This document shows, piece by piece, positions 14,191-16,113 of a stretch of DNA of 16,113 nucleotides. How positions within the stretch are numbered: position 1 is the stretch's first letter; each line of letters opens with the position of its first letter. The stretch spans positions 1 through 16,113 of the forward strand of contig CAYLUN010000112.1 of NCBI GenBank assembly GCA_964386865.1. Direction: 5' to 3'. Source of the stretch: CAYLUN01 sp964386865 (GTDB lineage Bacteria; Verrucomicrobiota; Kiritimatiellia; RFP12; UBA1067). The notes beneath the pieces were generated by a model, which saw only the letters and a program-made list of their open reading frames with translations, was not told the origin of the DNA and made no database searches. A program made the position numbers and the translations under genes.

Positions 14191-15231
14191 GTGCCAATGA
14201 CGGGTGCCTTGCTCATTCTTCTGGCGGAGGCGTTTGTTGCCTATCTGCTCGTGCTCGGGGCGCATGCGCTCCGCGCGCGCTACGGGCTGTCCCTCTTCTA
14301 CGCGTTGATCGGCGGGCTCACCGCCGTTATGGTGTGGGTGACCGACGCGGGCGTGTGCGTCCACGTGGCGGGCCTTACGTTCATGACGGGCTCCGCAGTC
14401 TTCTACACCGCGCTTCTTTTCGGCGTGTTCGTCGTGTACGTGTTCGACGGGCCGCGTGCCACGCGCGTTGCGATCGCGGCGGTGGTCGGGCTTTCGGTGC
14501 TGGTGCCGCTGGTGGCGTTCGTCGTGCGGGCCCGGACGCACCTGTGCGGATTTGACCCGCTGGGCCTGGTGCCCGCACCTTCGCTGCGGAATAACGTGGC
14601 ATCGGTCGTCGCCGCCGTGGCCGACCTGCTCTTCTTGGCCGTTTCGTGGGAGTACCTCGGCAAGTCGCGAGTGGGGGCGCACCTATGGCTGCGGACGTTC
14701 TTGACGCTGCTCGGCGTGATGTGGCTGGACGTGCTCCTGTTCACCACGGGCGCGTTTGCCGGCAAGCCCGAGTATTTCAACATCATGGCGGGCACGCTGA
14801 CGAGCCGGCTAATCATCACGATCTTTGCCTACCCGTTCCTGTACCACTATTTGAACTGGCAGAAAGGGAAAGCGGGGGGTCTGCTCGAAGACCGACCTGT
14901 GCTGTCGATTCTGAAGGAGGTTGCGGACATCCGGGGCGAACTCGGCGAGGCGCAGCGAGAGATTGAGAGGCGCAAACAGGCCGAGGCCGAGAAGGCGGTT
15001 GCGATCGAGAAGCTGGAGGCGACGCTGCTGCGCGTGCACCGTCTGGAAGGCATGCTGCCCGTGTGTTCGGCGTGCCGGCGGATCCGGGTGGAGTCGGCCT
15101 CGCTCTCCGAGCCGGCCCGCTGGCTGTCGCTCGAAGACTATCTGCACGAAGAGACGCCGGTTCAGTTCTCGCACGGACTCTGCTCGGAGTGCGCGAAACG
15201 CCTCTATCCGGACTACAGCCACGACCTGTAA
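14191..15231 (+). CDS. VUT-family-like 7-TM membrane protein with coiled coil and C-terminal CxxC...CxxC module
   Basis: 346 residues. A GTG start at 14191 is preferred because the purine-rich AAGAGAG stretch lies about 7 bases upstream; the ATG at 14197 (residue 3) is the alternative. Seven hydrophobic segments are seen at about 5-25, 35-52, 61-85, 91-113, 134-152, 165-185 and 200-222. The overall pattern (FYALIGGLTAVMVWVTDAG, FYTALLFGVFVVYVFDGPRA) resembles VUT/DUF165 proteins, a family that includes proposed queuosine-precursor transporters. Residues 240-287 are charged and heptad-like, probably a coiled coil. The tail LPVCSACRRIR...FSHGLCSECAKRLYP has Cys 292, 295, 331 and 334 spaced like a small zinc ribbon. 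That tail is known at the ends of bacterial sensor kinases and related signalling proteins. No kinase or cyclase domain is present. A signalling or adaptor role is inferred; transport is the alternative. Confidence 0.85.
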   Translation: MPMTGALLILLAEAFVAYLLVLGAHALRARYGLSLFYALIGGLTAVMVWVTDAGVCVHVAGLTFMTGSAVFYTALLFGVFVVYVFDGPRATRVAIAAVVGLSVLVPLVAFVVRARTHLCGFDPLGLVPAPSLRNNVASVVAAVADLLFLAVSWEYLGKSRVGAHLWLRTFLTLLGVMWLDVLLFTTGAFAGKPEYFNIMAGTLTSRLIITIFAYPFLYHYLNWQKGKAGGLLEDRPVLSILKEVADIRGELGEAQREIERRKQAEAEKAVAIEKLEATLLRVHRLEGMLPVCSACRRIRVESASLSEPARWLSLEDYLHEETPVQFSHGLCSECAKRLYPDYSHDL

Positions 15232-15244
15232 AGGCTGCACAGGA

Positions 15245-15274
15245 AGGCGGGCGCGCCCGCCTGCCTGACCGTTT
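15245..15274 (+). terminator. Candidate terminator: 18-bp perfect palindrome then a short T-run
   Basis: AGGCGGGCGCGCCCGCCT (15245-15262) is a perfect inverted repeat beginning 14 bases after the stop of the membrane-protein gene. A weak T-run (GTTTTC, 15271-15276) follows 8 bases later. The GC-rich arm fits a terminator, but the T-run is short and displaced and the hairpin has no natural loop. A second 8-bp inverted pair, TGACCGTT (15266-15273) with AACGGTCA (15305-15312), overlaps it and could offer an alternative fold. Confidence 0.45.
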
Positions 15275-15372
15275 TCGAGATCACGCTCGTCCCTCCCTAA
15301 GCCTAACGGTCATCCGAAAAGCAATGATCCTCGCACCCCCCCCGTCACCGAGTACAAACACTCAAAAGGGAG

Positions 15373-15401
15373 TTGTTGCGACGCACCACATTCAGTATTA
15401 T
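15373..15401 (+). promoter_or_regulatory. Sigma-70-type promoter of the rubrerythrin gene
   Basis: TTGTTG (15373-15378) and TATTAT (15396-15401) are separated by exactly 17 bases. Transcription is expected near 15408, giving a leader of about 48 bases. The promoter lies after the putative terminator of the upstream gene, so the rubrerythrin is probably transcribed alone. Confidence 0.7.
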
Positions 15402-15405
15402 TACG

Positions 15406-15423
15406 CACAGACTGCAGTGTGTG
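15406..15423 (+). promoter_or_regulatory. Near-palindrome at the predicted rubrerythrin transcription start (operator candidate)
   Basis: CACAGACTGCAGTGTGTG is symmetric except for one pair, centred on the perfect palindrome ACTGCAGT (15411-15418). It starts five bases after the -10 element and covers the predicted +1, where a repressor would block transcription. It does not match the usual PerR box (TTATAAT-type), so the regulator is unknown. It could instead form a 5' leader hairpin. Confidence 0.35.
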
Positions 15424-15443
15424 TGAGGAGCAAAATCCAAATT

Positions 15444-15450
15444 AAGGAGG
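15444..15450 (+). promoter_or_regulatory. Ribosome binding site of the rubrerythrin gene
   Basis: AAGGAGG ends five bases before ATG at 15456. It fixes this start and argues against the in-frame upstream extension that runs back to 15063 across the end of the previous gene. Confidence 0.88.
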
Positions 15451-15455
15451 AAGAC

Positions 15456-16034
15456 ATGGCGTCCATCAAAGGAACAAAGACGGAAAAGAACGTTCTGACC
15501 GCGTTCGTGGGCGAGTCGGCGGCCAGAAACCGCTACACGTACTGGGCGGCGCAGGCGAAGAAAGAGGGGTTCGTGCAGATCGAGTCCATCTTCGAGGAGA
15601 CTGCGAACCAAGAGCGGGAGCATGCCAAGCGGCTGTTCAAGTTCTTGGAGGGCGGCGATGTCGAGGTCTGCGCGGCGCTGCCCGCCGGTGTGATCGGCAA
15701 GACGATCGACAACCTGAACCACGCGGCCGAGGGCGAGGAGCACGAGTGGCAGCACATGTACCCCGATTTCGCTAAGGTCGCCCGCGCCGAAGGGTTCGAG
15801 GAGATCGCCAACGTGATGACGAGCATCGCGGTGGCCGAGAAGTTCCACGGCGAGCGCTACCGCGCGCTGGCGGCCAACATCCAGAAGGGCCTCGTGTTCA
15901 AGCGCGACGATCCGATGACGGTGTGGCGCTGCCGCAACTGCGGCTACCTTCACGTCGGGGCTGAGGCGATGGACGTGTGTCCGGCCTGCGCGCACCCGAA
16001 GGCGCACTTCGAGCTCGTGGCGCTGAACTGGTAG
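15456..16034 (+). CDS. rbr: Rubrerythrin (diiron NADH-peroxidase type)
   Basis: 192 residues, the usual full length for classical rubrerythrin. The N-terminal four-helix bundle carries the diiron ligands: E20 in GESAARNRY, E53 and H56 in QEREH, E94 and E97 in EGEEHEW, and E128 and H131 in AEKFH. The C-terminal rubredoxin-like domain has C159/C162 (CRNCGY) and C175/C178 (CPAC) for one Fe(SCys)4 centre. The family reduces hydrogen peroxide to water in the cytoplasm of anaerobes, taking electrons from NAD(P)H by way of rubredoxin or its reductase. It has its own promoter and a strong ribosome site. There is no neighbouring rubredoxin, superoxide reductase or perR gene in view, so its regulation is unknown. 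All key residues are intact. Confidence 0.96.
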   Translation: MASIKGTKTEKNVLTAFVGESAARNRYTYWAAQAKKEGFVQIESIFEETANQEREHAKRLFKFLEGGDVEVCAALPAGVIGKTIDNLNHAAEGEEHEWQHMYPDFAKVARAEGFEEIANVMTSIAVAEKFHGERYRALAANIQKGLVFKRDDPMTVWRCRNCGYLHVGAEAMDVCPACAHPKAHFELVALNW

Positions 16035-16049
16035 ATGCTGCGGAAAGAC

Positions 16050-16096
16050 GGGTGGGGCGGCGTCCCCGCCGACCGCGCACGGCAAGGGGCTGCCGT
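16050..16096. repeat. Double-hairpin intergenic element after rubrerythrin
   Basis: Two adjacent inverted repeats lie just after the rubrerythrin stop: GGCGG/CCGCC (16056-16060 with 16066-16070) and ACGGCA/TGCCGT (16079-16084 with 16091-16096, loop AGGGGC). There is no T-run after them. They may act as a terminator, or be a copy of an interspersed REP-like intergenic repeat; only one copy lies within this window, so the second idea is inference. Confidence 0.4.
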
Positions 16097-16113
16097 CCCT
16101 ACCGGGAAACGCG

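Noticed and set aside
15063..15455. In-frame N-terminal extension of the rubrerythrin
   Set aside because: The extension overlaps the preceding gene in another frame, crosses its terminator region and the rubrerythrin promoter, and the strong ribosome site points to ATG at 15456.

Overview
This is a GC-rich window with long open frames and few genes: three complete plus-strand or minus-strand surface/membrane genes, one complete small redox gene and one gene cut by the left edge. The protein repertoire is characteristic of the PVC superphylum, most likely Kiritimatiellota or a related Verrucomicrobiota/Lentisphaerae lineage. The indicators are a SUMF1/formylglycine-generating-enzyme-like domain, huge secreted proteins built from beta-helices with choice-of-anchor-Q-like ends, autotransporter-associated beta-strand repeats, PKD and FG-GAP repeats, and thrombospondin-type-3-like calcium repeats followed by a short beta-rich C-terminal tail. 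A rubrerythrin suggests an anaerobic or microaerophilic life. The taxon is inferred from domain content, not from any marker gene.

Layout. Positions 1-572 (+) are the C-terminal part of a SUMF1-domain protein. It converges on a 1236-residue secreted protein (617-4327, minus) made of a DNRLRE-like N-terminal domain, passenger-type beta-strand repeats, a beta-helix, a calcium repeat and a tail. Only 121 bp upstream, on the same strand, lies a 3184-residue giant secreted protein (4449-14003, minus). In order it carries a signal peptide, a PEP-CTERM-type beta-sandwich, a beta-helix, five FG-GAP/VCBS repeats, two jelly-roll domains, about ten PKD domains, an alpha/alpha-toroid (prenyltransferase/squalene-cyclase-like repeat) lodged between PKD domains, a cadherin-like domain, a calcium repeat and the same kind of tail. 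A near-consensus sigma-70-type promoter precedes it. Transcribed divergently is a 7-TM VUT-family-like membrane protein with a coiled coil and a C-terminal CxxC...CxxC module (14191-15231, +). A rubrerythrin follows (15456-16034, +) with its own strong promoter.

How they may work together. The two minus-strand genes look like a pair of exported, calcium-stabilised, carbohydrate-interacting surface or extracellular proteins. They share a beta-helix opening, a calcium repeat and a tail, so they probably use the same export or surface-retention route. The membrane protein and the rubrerythrin show no clear functional link to them. There are no tRNA, rRNA, CRISPR or insertion-sequence genes. The longest gene-free stretch is 224 bp (15232-15455) and holds a palindrome, a promoter and an operator-like site.

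Most noteworthy are the nested domain architecture of the giant protein (jelly-roll domains inserted within PKD folds, the whole two-domain module tandemly duplicated with a 361-362 residue period), the toroid embedded in a PKD array, and the VUT/coiled-coil/zinc-ribbon-like fusion.
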